Assembly: GCF_000754815.1 (NCBI RefSeq) | Contig: NZ_KN150748.1 | Span: 3,957-61,015, forward strand | DNA from: Yersinia ruckeri ATCC 29473 | GTDB taxonomy: Bacteria > Pseudomonadota > Gammaproteobacteria > Enterobacterales > Enterobacteriaceae | Length of the DNA: 57,059 bases | Direction of reading: 5' to 3' | In this document: positions 1 through 6,563 of the stretch, in pieces | Numbering within the stretch: the stretch's first letter is position 1 | Layout of the letters: each line of letters begins with the position of its first letter | Notes under the pieces: generated by a model | The model's input: the letters and a program-made list of their open reading frames with translations, nothing else | Database searches by the model: none | What the model was told of the DNA's origin: nothing | Made by a program: the position numbers and the translations under genes

Positions 1-144
1 AGTTAGTGCATATGATACGCAAAGGACAACTTCAGCATCCAGTCGGGGAGCATTTATCACCGGCAGAACAATTTTATCTGTTGGCCGCCTGAAAAATAGA
101 CAGCCCTAGTTTTTTCGTCTTTCCTCCGTTAACGCGACACAACC
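1..144 (+). mobile_element. Right half of an IS6-family insertion sequence
   Basis: The segment contains the last 29 codons of an IS6-type transposase and ends in a terminal inverted repeat at 129-144. Read inward on the minus strand that repeat is GGTTGTGTCGCGTTAA, which matches 14 of 16 bases of GGTTCTGTCGCATTAA at 56732-56747 near the other end of the window. The two pieces are therefore probably the two ends of one element. The 8 bp outside each end (56724-56731 and 145-152) do not match, so no simple target-site duplication is visible. This fits an adjacent deletion, which IS6 elements commonly cause. Confidence 0.75.
3..92 (+). pseudogene. IS6-family transposase, C-terminal fragment
   Basis: The open frame from the window edge reads LVHMIRKGQLQHPVGEHL and then SPAEQFYLLAA before TGA at 90-92. 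The HMIRKGQ...SPAEQFYLLAA tail is typical of IS6/IS26-type DDE transposases. Only about 29 residues are present and no catalytic residues lie in this part. The N-terminal start of the same type of protein lies at 56795-56890. Confidence 0.75.
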
Positions 145-180
145 GAATGCGAAGCCACCTCTCAGCAGCCTTTTGAAGTA

Positions 181-555
181 GTGAATCGTATTGCGGAAAA
201 AAGCGACTTTAGCCGCATTGATACCACGCCGTTTATGTCGTCCGATCACCCGCTGGATGCTACCTATCAATATTATGGTGAGGGAAAAGAGCGGACAATC
301 GAGGCTGTCTCTGTTCAGGCCAGAAGTGCTGAAACCATTATGACGGCTGCACAGCTTGAGGATTTACTGAGTTACATCGTGTGTAATGGAAATCGCTGTA
401 ACCATTTTGAACCCTCAGAATTGCCCGCTGGGGCGCAGGGAATGCTGTATCGCTGTGAGGAGTCTGAAAGCTGGGTCATGGTGTGGATTGCTGGAGGGTG
501 GCCGGTTGCCGTCAATGACGTTTTTAATTTTGACGGTTTTTTGATGGCATCGTAA
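181..555 (+). CDS. Hypothetical protein, probably 5'-truncated by the IS6 element
   Basis: A 124-residue product with an internal GTG as the first usable start. I do not recognise the family. It is soluble and acidic, with a Trp-rich stretch near the C-terminus (SWVMVWIAGGWPV) and no signal peptide or membrane segment. No good ribosome binding site precedes the GTG. The frame stays open upstream, with protein-like codons, through 145-180 up to the IS6 end at 144. The real gene probably began further left and was cut by the IS. The stop at 553-555 lies 8 bp from the end of the convergent XRE gene. Confidence 0.5.
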   Translation: MNRIAEKSDFSRIDTTPFMSSDHPLDATYQYYGEGKERTIEAVSVQARSAETIMTAAQLEDLLSYIVCNGNRCNHFEPSELPAGAQGMLYRCEESESWVMVWIAGGWPVAVNDVFNFDGFLMAS

Positions 556-562
556 CGGACTG

Positions 563-796
563 TTAGTCCAGCAGTGTGTCGAGAACCGCACAGATTTCCG
601 CGCTGTTTTTACCTGACAGCGCGGGAAGCAATGAAGAAAGTGTCAGCGAACGGGTGGCGAGTTCGACAATGCGGTCGATAGCCGGTGATTTCTCGTAGGC
701 TTTGTACGTTCGCAGGCATTTACCAAGCTCTTCCGCTGCGCGTTCCTGATCCCAACCCATCCCTTTACGCCACAAACGCAATTCATAACCTGTCAT
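563..796 (-). CDS. Small XRE/Cro-like helix-turn-helix protein
   Basis: About 77 residues. The N-terminus (MTGYELRLWRKGMGWDQERA, then AEELG...TYKAYE) has the layout of a Cro/CI-type helix-turn-helix: a short first helix, a Gln-containing recognition turn and a Tyr-rich third helix, as in small plasmid and phage regulators. Two ATGs are possible (802 and 796). A GAG sits at the right distance only from the second, so 796 is chosen. A perfect 17-bp palindrome at 810-826 lies just upstream and could be its own operator. It is divergent from the toxin-antitoxin pair. The regulatory role is inferred. Confidence 0.6.
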   Translation of the reverse strand: MTGYELRLWRKGMGWDQERAAEELGKCLRTYKAYEKSPAIDRIVELATRSLTLSSLLPALSGKNSAEICAVLDTLLD

Positions 797-809
797 AATC
801 ATCTCAAAA

Positions 810-826
810 AGTGCAATTATTGCACT
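810..826. promoter_or_regulatory. 17-bp perfect palindrome upstream of the XRE gene
   Basis: AGTGCAATTATTGCACT is a perfect palindrome around position 818. It lies 14 bp upstream of the chosen XRE start codon, downstream of an AT-rich minus-strand stretch that could hold the -10 box. A near copy with one changed pair (AGTGTAATTATTGCACT) sits at 1623-1639, on the far side of the toxin-antitoxin genes. The likely role is a binding site for the XRE protein or the NadS-like antitoxin. Confidence 0.55.
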
Positions 827-865
827 ATTTTATATTTTTATTTAGCGAGCGTATACCTTTGTTTG

Positions 866-917
866 TTCGTACTCAGTACGAATAAATATTGATATTCGTA
901 CTGAGTACGAATATAAT
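866..917 (+). promoter_or_regulatory. Toxin-antitoxin promoter with two operator palindromes
   Basis: A near-consensus sigma-70 promoter is visible: TTGATA at 889-894, a 17-bp spacer and TATAAT at 912-917. Two related palindromes overlap it: TTCGTACTCAGTACGAA at 866-882, and a longer 23-bp perfect palindrome at 892-914 with the same core that covers the spacer and reaches both boxes. Their centres are 29 bp apart. This is the layout expected for autorepression by a toxin-antitoxin complex bound at two sites. Confidence 0.8.
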
Positions 918-947
918 AATCTTACGGTCAGCAAGGGACGAGCGTTA

Positions 948-1271
948 ATGGAGTATCTAGAATTCATTGAGACCCCCGTATTTAGCAGGCGAAGAGCTGA
1001 ACTGCTGCCAGATGATGACTTCAGAGCTTTACAGGAGCATCTTCTTAAAAACCATGATCTTGGCGACACAATCAGTAAAACAGGTGGATGTAAGAAAATC
1101 CGCTGGAGTCGCGAAGGCATGGGGAAGCGGGGGGGAGTAAGAGTTATTTATTACGTCATAACCAAATCGGGACGCCTTTATCTGCTACTGGTCTATCCCA
1201 AAAACGAAAAAGACGATCTGACTGAAGCCGAAAAAGCTGTCCTGAAATCGATAAGTCAGCAAATCGAATAA
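948..1271 (+). CDS. RelE/HigB-like toxin of a type II toxin-antitoxin module
   Basis: The 107-residue protein has the layout of the RelE/HigB mRNA-interferase superfamily: an N-terminal strand with MEYLEFIETPVFSRR, a helical part, then KIRWSREGMGKRGGVRVIYY followed by the strand LYLLLVYPKNEKDDLT. The basic patch and the RVIYY/YPKNEKDDLT segments are typical of HigB2-type toxins paired with NadS antitoxins. Family members cleave mRNA at the ribosome. It is the first gene of an operon, 45 bp ahead of its antitoxin, behind a strong promoter with operator palindromes. It probably serves post-segregational killing or phage response. Confidence 0.8.
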   Translation: MEYLEFIETPVFSRRRAELLPDDDFRALQEHLLKNHDLGDTISKTGGCKKIRWSREGMGKRGGVRVIYYVITKSGRLYLLLVYPKNEKDDLTEAEKAVLKSISQQIE

Positions 1272-1316
1272 CAAGCCCCCGCACTGCGGGGCATTATCTA
1301 CCTGAGAGGGGGAATA

Positions 1317-1613
1317 ATGAAAACTGAACTGTTTAATGATCTCGTTGAAAGTATGCAACAGATGGTTGCTATTGAGAAAGGTACGCTCTCTGTTCCAGCG
1401 GAAAACATCCATCGTCATCGACTTCCAGATGTAAAATCAATGCGTGAAGCGAGCGGTCTTAAGCAAAATGAATTTGCGGATGTAGTGGGGGTTTCTGCTT
1501 CTCTGCTCCAGAGCTGGGAACAGCATCGTCGTATTCCATCAGGTTCATCTCTAAAGTTGTTGATGATGATAGAGCGTGACCCAGCTGTTATAGACGCTTT
1601 ACGAACGCTTTAG
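1317..1613 (+). CDS. NadS/HigA-like antitoxin with XRE domain
   Basis: 98 residues. The N-terminal half (about 1-40) would wrap the toxin. The C-terminal half has a Cro/CI helix-turn-helix: MREASGLKQNEFADVVGVSA, then SLLQSWEQHRRIPSG. The WEQHRRIPSG run is characteristic of NadS/HigA antitoxins. An excellent ribosome binding site (GAGAGGGGG) precedes the ATG. The gene lies downstream of the toxin, the reversed HigBA order. The protein is expected to neutralise the toxin and, with it, repress the promoter at 866-917. A hairpin terminator follows at 1646-1669. Confidence 0.8.
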   Translation: MKTELFNDLVESMQQMVAIEKGTLSVPAENIHRHRLPDVKSMREASGLKQNEFADVVGVSASLLQSWEQHRRIPSGSSLKLLMMIERDPAVIDALRTL

Positions 1614-1622
1614 AGCAAATAA

Positions 1623-1639
1623 AGTGTAATTATTGCACT
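1623..1639. promoter_or_regulatory. Second copy of the AGTGYAAT palindrome
   Basis: AGTGTAATTATTGCACT differs by one base from the perfect palindrome at 810-826. It lies between the antitoxin stop and the terminator, not in an obvious promoter. Together the two copies bracket the toxin-antitoxin genes. Confidence 0.45.
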
Positions 1640-1645
1640 TTTGAT

Positions 1646-1669
1646 GCCGCTTATCGAAGCGGCTTTTTT
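1646..1669 (+). terminator. Rho-independent terminator after the toxin-antitoxin operon
   Basis: GCCGCTT-ATCG-AAGCGGC forms a perfect 7-bp stem with a 4-base loop, directly followed by six T residues. It lies 33 bp after the antitoxin stop codon. Confidence 0.85.
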
Positions 1670-1678
1670 ATGCGCGTT

Positions 1679-2014
1679 CGCCCTGGCCGCGCTTTGAACA
1701 CGCCCAGGGCGACGAAATACAACAGCCCGCTTGCAGCGCCCACAGGGTGCGCCGCTCTTACTGGCCACTTCCGTGGCCGCTAAGGATGCCGTCCATGCTG
1801 TCCGGCTTCTTTCTGGTGTCAGCCTCACCTTTGCCGTTAGCGGTTTCCCTTTTGCAGTGACAGACACTTGCACGGGGCACTGACCTCACAAGGGTGAAGG
1901 CTAAAGCCCGCCATCTCCCTTGTTCGTTCAGTTGATACCCCGCGCCGGTCTTTTGTCACAGCAACGGGCTCCCCGCCTTCATCACAACAAAGGGGAGACA
2001 CCGGAAAGAAGCCG
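1679..2014 (+). promoter_or_regulatory. Strongly folded leader; candidate single-stranded-DNA promoter (Frpo-like)
   Basis: This GC-rich 0.35-kb non-coding stretch precedes the DUF932 gene. It contains a hairpin CGCCCTGG (1679-1686)/CCAGGGCG (1704-1711), a hairpin GGCCAC-TTCC-GTGGCC (1763-1778) whose stem resumes with CTTA/TAAG after a 2-base mismatch, and a long-range inverted repeat, 1803-1820 against 1997-2014, that matches 17 of 18 bases. No convincing reading frame occupies it. In F-like plasmids, structured elements of this size in the leading region (Frpo/ssi) act as promoters on the incoming single strand. The position and orientation here fit that. The function is inferred, and an ordinary structured 5' leader is the alternative. 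Confidence 0.5.
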
Positions 2015-2046
2015 TAAGGCAATCGTATCTGAGAGGAGAAATATCT

Positions 2047-2865
2047 ATGCGTTTAGCTTCCCGTTTTGGCAATGCCAATATGATCCGCCGTGACCGACCA
2101 CTGACCAATGATGAGCTTGCCCGCTGTGTTCCAAGTGTATTTTCGGAAGAAAAACATGAGTCGCGCAGTGAACGCTACACCTACATTCCGACCATCACAC
2201 TACTTGATAAACTGCGCAGTGAAGGCTTTCAGCCTTTCTTTGGGTGCCAGACGCGCGTGCGCGATCAGGGAAAGCGTGAGCATACAAAACATATGCTTCG
2301 GCTGCGCAGGGAAGGGCAGATCGCCGGTAAAGAAGTCCCTGAAATTATTTTGCTCAACAGTCACGATGGCTCAAGCAGTTACCAGATGATCCCTGGCATG
2401 TTTCGTTTCGTGTGTATGAATGGTTTAGTGTGTGGCGATACGTTCGGTGATATTCGTGTCCCGCATAAAGGAGACGTCGTTGGTCAGGTCATTGAGGGTG
2501 CTTACGAGGTGCTCAATATCTTTGACAGCGTTGCTGAATCCCGTGAAGAAATGAAAGCTATCACGTTGCGACCGGATGAGCAGCACCTGCTGGCGACTAC
2601 TGCACTGAACTACAAATATGACGGCGCACATATACCGGTGGCCGCTGAAGATGTATTGCTCACACGCCGTCACGAAGACCGCAGCCCTGATTTGTGGACA
2701 ACCTACCAAAAAGTTCAGGAAAACCTTATTAAAGGCGGACTGAGCGGACGCACTGCGAAAGGCAAACGCTCAACGACCCGTGGCGTTAATGGCATTGCAG
2801 GGGACGTCAAACTTAATCGCGCCCTGTGGGAAATGGCGGAAAACTTCAAGAATCTGAAAAGTTAA
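2047..2865 (+). CDS. DUF932 family protein (YfjQ/YafZ-like)
   Basis: The 272-residue protein matches the YfjQ/YafZ type of DUF932 protein from memory of the family: MRLASRFGNAN at the start, RPLTNDELARCVPSVFS, SERYTYIPTI, HMLRLRREGQ, EIILLNSHDGSSSYQMIPGM, then CMNGLVCGDTFG and PHKGDVVGQVIEGAYEV. Relatives occur in genomic islands and in plasmid leading regions, and their biochemical role is unknown. The start is supported by GAGAGGAGAA just upstream. It is on the plus strand, as needed for early expression from the transferred minus strand. A 12-bp-stem hairpin follows the stop. Confidence 0.85.
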   Translation: MRLASRFGNANMIRRDRPLTNDELARCVPSVFSEEKHESRSERYTYIPTITLLDKLRSEGFQPFFGCQTRVRDQGKREHTKHMLRLRREGQIAGKEVPEIILLNSHDGSSSYQMIPGMFRFVCMNGLVCGDTFGDIRVPHKGDVVGQVIEGAYEVLNIFDSVAESREEMKAITLRPDEQHLLATTALNYKYDGAHIPVAAEDVLLTRRHEDRSPDLWTTYQKVQENLIKGGLSGRTAKGKRSTTRGVNGIAGDVKLNRALWEMAENFKNLKS

Positions 2866-2873
2866 TCACAGCC

Positions 2874-2903
2874 GATAACCAGCCGTTAAACCGGCTGGTT
2901 ATC
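2874..2903 (+). terminator. Hairpin after the DUF932 gene
   Basis: GATAACCAGCCG and CGGCTGGTTATC form a perfect 12-bp stem around a 6-base loop, 9 bp after the stop codon. No T run follows directly; a run of six Ts comes about 15 bp later. It may be a weak terminator or an mRNA-stabilising structure. Confidence 0.5.
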
Positions 2904-2951
2904 AAAGAGCACGATAATTTTTTAACGTCATTCTTAATACAGGGTATCGAT

Positions 2952-3257
2952 ATGTGCAGTACCTCTCCTGAGTTTAAAAAATGTCTGGTATGTAGTATCG
3001 GGCATATGACGCTGGCAGATTCAATCATTCTGAAAGGACGTTCATGGGAAACGGCCAGTTGAGTTGCAGAATATGATTATGGTTTGATGATTTCATTGTA
3101 CAACGGAAAGAGAACGCTTCTTCGTCTGAAAGATTTTGGTATGTCCAAGTCCTTGCGGAAATTCATTCTGAAGATGATACAAAAACATCATGTCCATATG
3201 ATTGAGTTCGATCGTGATGGTGATGCTATTGAGGGGGAAGAATTTTTCGAGTGGTGA
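2952..3257 (+). pseudogene. Small leading-region gene interrupted by one in-frame TGA
   Basis: From ATG at 2952 the frame reads MCSTSPEFKKCLVCSIGHMT... to SWETAS, then TGA at 3060-3062. It continues in the same frame with VAEYDYGLMISLYNGKRT and ends ...GEEFFEW before TGA at 3255-3257. Both parts look like one protein of about 100 residues resembling the small DUF5983-type proteins of plasmids and islands; that family name is tentative. No frame change is needed, so a single point mutation (for example TGG to TGA) explains the break. A hairpin follows the second stop at 3268-3293. Confidence 0.6.
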
Positions 3258-3267
3258 TTTTTGTTCA

Positions 3268-3293
3268 CAGCCTGACGATAATATGTCGGGCTG
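3268..3293 (+). terminator. Hairpin downstream of the broken gene
   Basis: CAGCCTGAC and GTCGGGCTG form a 9-bp stem with one T-G pair around an 8-base loop, 10 bp after the distal stop. No immediate T run is present, so termination is only likely. Confidence 0.4.
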
Positions 3294-3333
3294 TATGTGA
3301 TTATTTAAAAAAACCGATCACCATTTTCAGCGC

Positions 3334-3372
3334 ATTTCACCACGCAGGGGGTTGACCCCTTTGCGGTGAAAT
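3334..3372. other. Hairpin with GGGGT/ACCCC core in the gap before the MobC-like gene
   Basis: ATTTCACC (3334-3341) pairs with GGTGAAAT (3365-3372), and inside it GCA/TGC and GGGGT/ACCCC continue the stem with small bulges. It lies between the 3' ends of two convergent genes in the gap 3258-3403. It may serve as a bidirectional terminator or as a single-strand structure in the leading region. Nothing else is seen in this gap. Confidence 0.35.
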
Positions 3373-3403
3373 AACACACATCACATTAGCAGCAATATCG
3401 CCA

Positions 3404-3790
3404 TCAGGATGATTTTGATTCTGCCTGCTCAGAAATTTTTGAATTTGCTGATTTCTCAACAACCGGTTTCTTGCGACTTTTGGTCGTACCGGTATCAATC
3501 GCCTCTTTTATCGCTTTTATGCTGACAGTTATCCCAGCCAAATCAAGCGCTGATTTTATCTCAGCCACCGAATAACCTTTTTTCACAGACAGTTCAATCA
3601 ACTGTTCTCTGAGGTGTGAAAGTACATCCTTTCCTTTCATGCGTGATGCATTCAAATCAGGTAATTCAGCGAGCTGAATTTTTGCAAGTTCTAGCTGTTC
3701 CTGCGTGTAAAAACTGTTTGCGGCCATCCTCATATCCTTCTGTGCTTTGTGCAGAGTTAACTTTCCAATTATACCCTTGTATTCACTCAT
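3404..3790 (-). CDS. Putative oriT-accessory protein (MobC-like)
   Basis: 128 residues, divergent from nikA across the oriT region. The first 40 residues are helical. Residues about 60-95 (LREQLIELSVKKGYSVAEIK, then SALDLAGITVSIKAIKEAI) look like a helix-turn-helix of the kind found in small plasmid mobilisation proteins, and the C-terminal 30 residues are a Lys/Ser-rich tail. A role in relaxosome assembly is inferred from position next to oriT, as for MobC in IncL/M plasmids. I do not recognise the sequence with certainty. A regulator of the nikAB promoter is the main alternative. Confidence 0.45.
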   Translation of the reverse strand: MSEYKGIIGKLTLHKAQKDMRMAANSFYTQEQLELAKIQLAELPDLNASRMKGKDVLSHLREQLIELSVKKGYSVAEIKSALDLAGITVSIKAIKEAIDTGTTKSRKKPVVEKSANSKISEQAESKSS

Positions 3791-3844
3791 GAATCAAAGG
3801 TACCCCATTCCACATCTGGCGTAATGACTTTACAAAGAAAATCG

Positions 3845-3980
3845 GCCATAATGGCGCATATTGGATTAAAACGTGGGACAGGGTATGTTTTGTAGCACCG
3901 CCTGCACGCAGTCGGTCCCACAAAACGACCTGGTCAGGACTCCGTCCCGACACCCTACTTGCAGTGTCCGCCTCAGCGGT
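3845..3980. other. Origin of transfer (oriT), R64/IncI-like
   Basis: The minus strand carries CATACCCTG/TCCC, one base from the MOBP nick consensus YATCCTG/Y, which places the nick between 3878 and 3879 on that strand. Beside it is the NikA-type inverted repeat TTTTGTAGCACCG (3888-3900) and CGGTCCCACAAAA (3913-3925), with two mismatches. An 11-bp palindrome GCCATAATGGC lies at 3845-3855 and a small hairpin CCGC-CTCA-GCGG at 3968-3979. The transferred strand would run leftward, so 3.8 kb down to 0 is the leading region and nikAB and tra enter last. Confidence 0.8.
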
Positions 3981-3995
3981 TAAGCAGGATTGAAG

Positions 3996-4340
3996 ATGAG
4001 CAAGAGTGAAAAACGCCAGAGAACGGCTTTGCTGGGCAGCGTGCGATGCTTCCCTGAAGAGAAAGAACAGATACAGGCCAGTGCCAAATCAGCCGGTCTG
4101 TCTACCGGTGAGTTTCTTCGGCGTTCAGCTCTTGGTCGTCGTATTGTGGCTAAAGGCGACACACGGCAGATGAATGAGATACTGAAGCTGGGAGGATTGT
4201 TGAAGCATCTCTACAGTGAGATGAAGAAAGACGGTGTTATGACGACGGAAAGAAGCAAAGACTTTTCTGACGCTCTGATTGCGACAAAGGTTGCTTTGAT
4301 GAAGTTCAGAGCTGACAGCCTGAACAATACTGAGGACTAA
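3996..4340 (+). CDS. nikA: NikA-like ribbon-helix-helix relaxosome protein
   Basis: 114 residues from the ATG at 3996; a TTG two codons earlier is less likely. The N-terminal part has a basic strand (KRQRTALLGSVRCFPEEKEQ) followed by two helices with AGLSTGEFLRRSALGRR, the usual NikA/MobB ribbon-helix-helix layout. Family members bind the oriT inverted repeat, bend the DNA and recruit the relaxase. The gene starts just downstream of oriT, and its stop is 1 bp before the nikB start, indicating translational coupling. Confidence 0.85.
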   Translation: MSKSEKRQRTALLGSVRCFPEEKEQIQASAKSAGLSTGEFLRRSALGRRIVAKGDTRQMNEILKLGGLLKHLYSEMKKDGVMTTERSKDFSDALIATKVALMKFRADSLNNTED

Positions 4341-4341
4341 G

Positions 4342-6267
4342 ATGCTTGCGGTAGTCGCTGAAAGAAGGCGTGACGGTAAATCCAGTTTCGTACAACTTAT
4401 CTCTTACACCATCCTGCGTGATGATGTGGAGATGAGCGAAACGTTGTCGCCAGAAAAACCGTTTGTTCGTAAGTCCCGGGCGGAAGATAAAATTTTCAAT
4501 GACCTCGTTGGGTACGCGACGCGTAATGCGCTGCCTGATTCGCAGGATATTATCGCAACGTTCCCGGACGGACGCCAGCAGGTGCGTTGCGATAAAGTCA
4601 TCTGCGAAACTAACTGTTTTTCACTGGAGACTTCGTCTACGGAAATGGACATGGTGGCCATGCAAAACACGCGCTGCAATGACCCTGTCTACCACGCCAT
4701 CCTGTCCTGGCCGACCTCAGAACGGCCGACGCCTGACCAGATTTTTGAGTCAGCAAGGTATTGTCTTAAGCGTCTGGGAATGGAAGATCATCAGTATGTT
4801 TTCGCCATACATGATGACACTGATAATGTGCACTGCCACCTGACCGTGAATCGTGTCAATCCGGCCAGTTACAAAGTCGCCGCCCCCTACAATGATTATT
4901 TTACCCTTGACCGTTGCTGTCGTGAGCTGGAGCTTAAAAATGGCTGGAAGCATGACAATGGACCTTACATGGTTAATGGCGACGGTGCGATTTCCCGGAA
5001 CCGTAAGTTTTACAAATCAGCACCTTCCGCTGCACGACAGATGGAGCACTTTGGCGACAAGGAAAGTCTGTTCTCTTATGCCGTAGATAATTGCAGGGAG
5101 AAGCTGAATTCTTTGTTTATGCAAAGTGATTACAGCTGGGATGAAGTGCATGACATTCTGATCGCTGCCGGGCTTGAGCTACGTAAGAAAGGTGAGGGCC
5201 TCGCTATCTATGACGTTGCCAATGATGAGCAATGTTCAGTTAAGGCCAGCGATCTACATCCGGAACTGACGCTGAGCTGTCAGCAGGAATTGCTCGGGAA
5301 ATTTAATCCAGCATCCATTGTTCGTGAAGTTAACAAGGATGGTAAAGATGTACTGCTGAGTACAGTGAACATTGATTCGCAGTATGACAACCGCCTTCAC
5401 CGTCGCGATAACGGGGCGAGAGCTGAACGTCGTAATGCGCGTGCAGAGGCAAGACAGGATTTAATTTCCCGCTACAAGGCATACAAAACCAGTTTTGTCC
5501 GGCCGGGAATTTCTGCTGATGAATCCCGGACCCGATTCCGTGAACTGTCGGCCAGTTATCGCATTCGTAAAAATAATGTCCGCCTGAATGAACGTGATCC
5601 ACTGCTGCGTAAACTGATGTTCCGTGCGCTGGAAGTTGAGAAAATGAAAGATATGGCTGCGCTGCGTCTCCAGCTTCGTGATGAGAGAAAGGCTCTGAAA
5701 GAGAGACCAGATGCCCGTCCGCTGTCATATCGTGCCTGGGTGGAAGTGCAGGCAACGCAGTATGATGCTGCAGCCATCTCGCAGCTGCGTGGCTGGGCTT
5801 ATCGCGAAAAGCGTAAGAACCGCACGGCGACAATCTCCAATAACTTCATTCTTTATGCAGTTGCTGATGATATCAAACCTTCGCAAATTCGCGGCTATGA
5901 TACGCATGTGAACCGCGATGGTGCAGTAGTGTATTCGTCGGGTGGTAAACCTGTGCTTCTTGATCGAGGATTGTTTATTGAGGTTGCCGATGTGCCGGCA
6001 GAGAAGGGTAAAAATCTGGCGATGGCTTTGCATATTTCGGCCCAGAAAAGCGGCGAGAAGGTTGAAGTTCGGGGCGATAAGTCTTTTGTTCAGGGAACTA
6101 TGCAGTACATACCTCATTTCAATGCGTCGTCAGGAAAAACTGTACCATTAACGCACCCGGCTCAGCGTCGCCAGGCTGGTTATGACGTAGTGCCACAGAT
6201 GCGGGATAATGCTCCCGTGTCACCATCGAGTACACCCAACCGTTTTACGCCACCAAAACCACGCTGA
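4342..6267 (+). CDS. nikB: MOBP relaxase, NikB-like, with LPD7-like C-terminus
   Basis: 641 residues. The N-terminal relaxase domain has the candidate nucleophile Tyr22 (FVQLISYTILRDD) and the metal-binding motif HDDTDNVHCHLTVNRV with His157, His164 and His166. The C-terminal part (about 470-610) resembles the LPD7 domain of large plasmid proteins (RTATISNNFILYAVADD, then DTHVNRDGAVVY). The protein nicks the oriT minus strand and leads it through the transfer channel. R64 NikB is about 900 residues, so this is the shorter type, as in IncL/M MobA. A terminator follows. Confidence 0.9.
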   Translation: MLAVVAERRRDGKSSFVQLISYTILRDDVEMSETLSPEKPFVRKSRAEDKIFNDLVGYATRNALPDSQDIIATFPDGRQQVRCDKVICETNCFSLETSSTEMDMVAMQNTRCNDPVYHAILSWPTSERPTPDQIFESARYCLKRLGMEDHQYVFAIHDDTDNVHCHLTVNRVNPASYKVAAPYNDYFTLDRCCRELELKNGWKHDNGPYMVNGDGAISRNRKFYKSAPSAARQMEHFGDKESLFSYAVDNCREKLNSLFMQSDYSWDEVHDILIAAGLELRKKGEGLAIYDVANDEQCSVKASDLHPELTLSCQQELLGKFNPASIVREVNKDGKDVLLSTVNIDSQYDNRLHRRDNGARAERRNARAEARQDLISRYKAYKTSFVRPGISADESRTRFRELSASYRIRKNNVRLNERDPLLRKLMFRALEVEKMKDMAALRLQLRDERKALKERPDARPLSYRAWVEVQATQYDAAAISQLRGWAYREKRKNRTATISNNFILYAVADDIKPSQIRGYDTHVNRDGAVVYSSGGKPVLLDRGLFIEVADVPAEKGKNLAMALHISAQKSGEKVEVRGDKSFVQGTMQYIPHFNASSGKTVPLTHPAQRRQAGYDVVPQMRDNAPVSPSSTPNRFTPPKPR

Positions 6268-6340
6268 CGGTATTTCTATTGGGACTCATGGCCGTTTCTC
6301 AGAGCGGATTTGGCTGTAAACGGCTACGTTGCGATCAAAA

Positions 6341-6378
6341 AAGGCTCCGTTTTACGGGAGCCTTCTTCAAAAATATTT
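6341..6378 (+). terminator. Rho-independent terminator after nikB
   Basis: AAGGCTCC and GGAGCCTT form an 8-bp stem with an 8-base loop, followed by CTTC and then an A/T-rich stretch ending in T residues. It lies about 75 bp after the nikB stop and closes the nikAB unit. Confidence 0.7.
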
Positions 6379-6430
6379 TTTCGCATTCCGCACTTCTTCG
6401 AGTGGGGCGGGTGCTTACACAAGTAGAGTT

Positions 6431-6476
6431 GCCTCTGGATGGGGAATCTACGCCACATTCAGAGGCATGTCAATTC
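6431..6476. repeat. Small inverted repeat upstream of the Abi gene
   Basis: GCCTCTG (6431-6437) and CAGAGGC (6470-6476) face each other across 32 bp, about 30 bp upstream of the Abi promoter. It may be an operator or an mRNA-independent structure. The rest of the gap 6268-6563 shows only the terminator and the promoter. Confidence 0.3.
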
Positions 6477-6507
6477 CTTTCCAGAGTACTGATTCTACTA
6501 GCGGGGC

Positions 6508-6535
6508 TTTAAAGTTGTGCGGTCATCGGTATACT
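6508..6535 (+). promoter_or_regulatory. Promoter for the Abi gene
   Basis: TTTAAA (6508-6513), a 16-bp spacer and TATACT (6530-6535) lie about 30 bp upstream of the Abi start codon. The -10 box matches 5 of 6 consensus bases and the -35 box 4 of 6. Confidence 0.5.
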
Positions 6536-6563
6536 TTTAGTCACATAATGAGGATTAAAAACG

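Noticed and set aside
842-1120. 92-residue minus-strand frame across the toxin gene and its promoter
   Set aside because: It runs antisense through the promoter palindromes and the toxin, and has Ser/Leu/Arg-rich composition typical of a shadow frame.
5330-5833. 167-residue minus-strand frame inside nikB
   Set aside because: Antisense to a well-supported relaxase gene; His/Pro/Ser-rich with no known motif or ribosome binding site.
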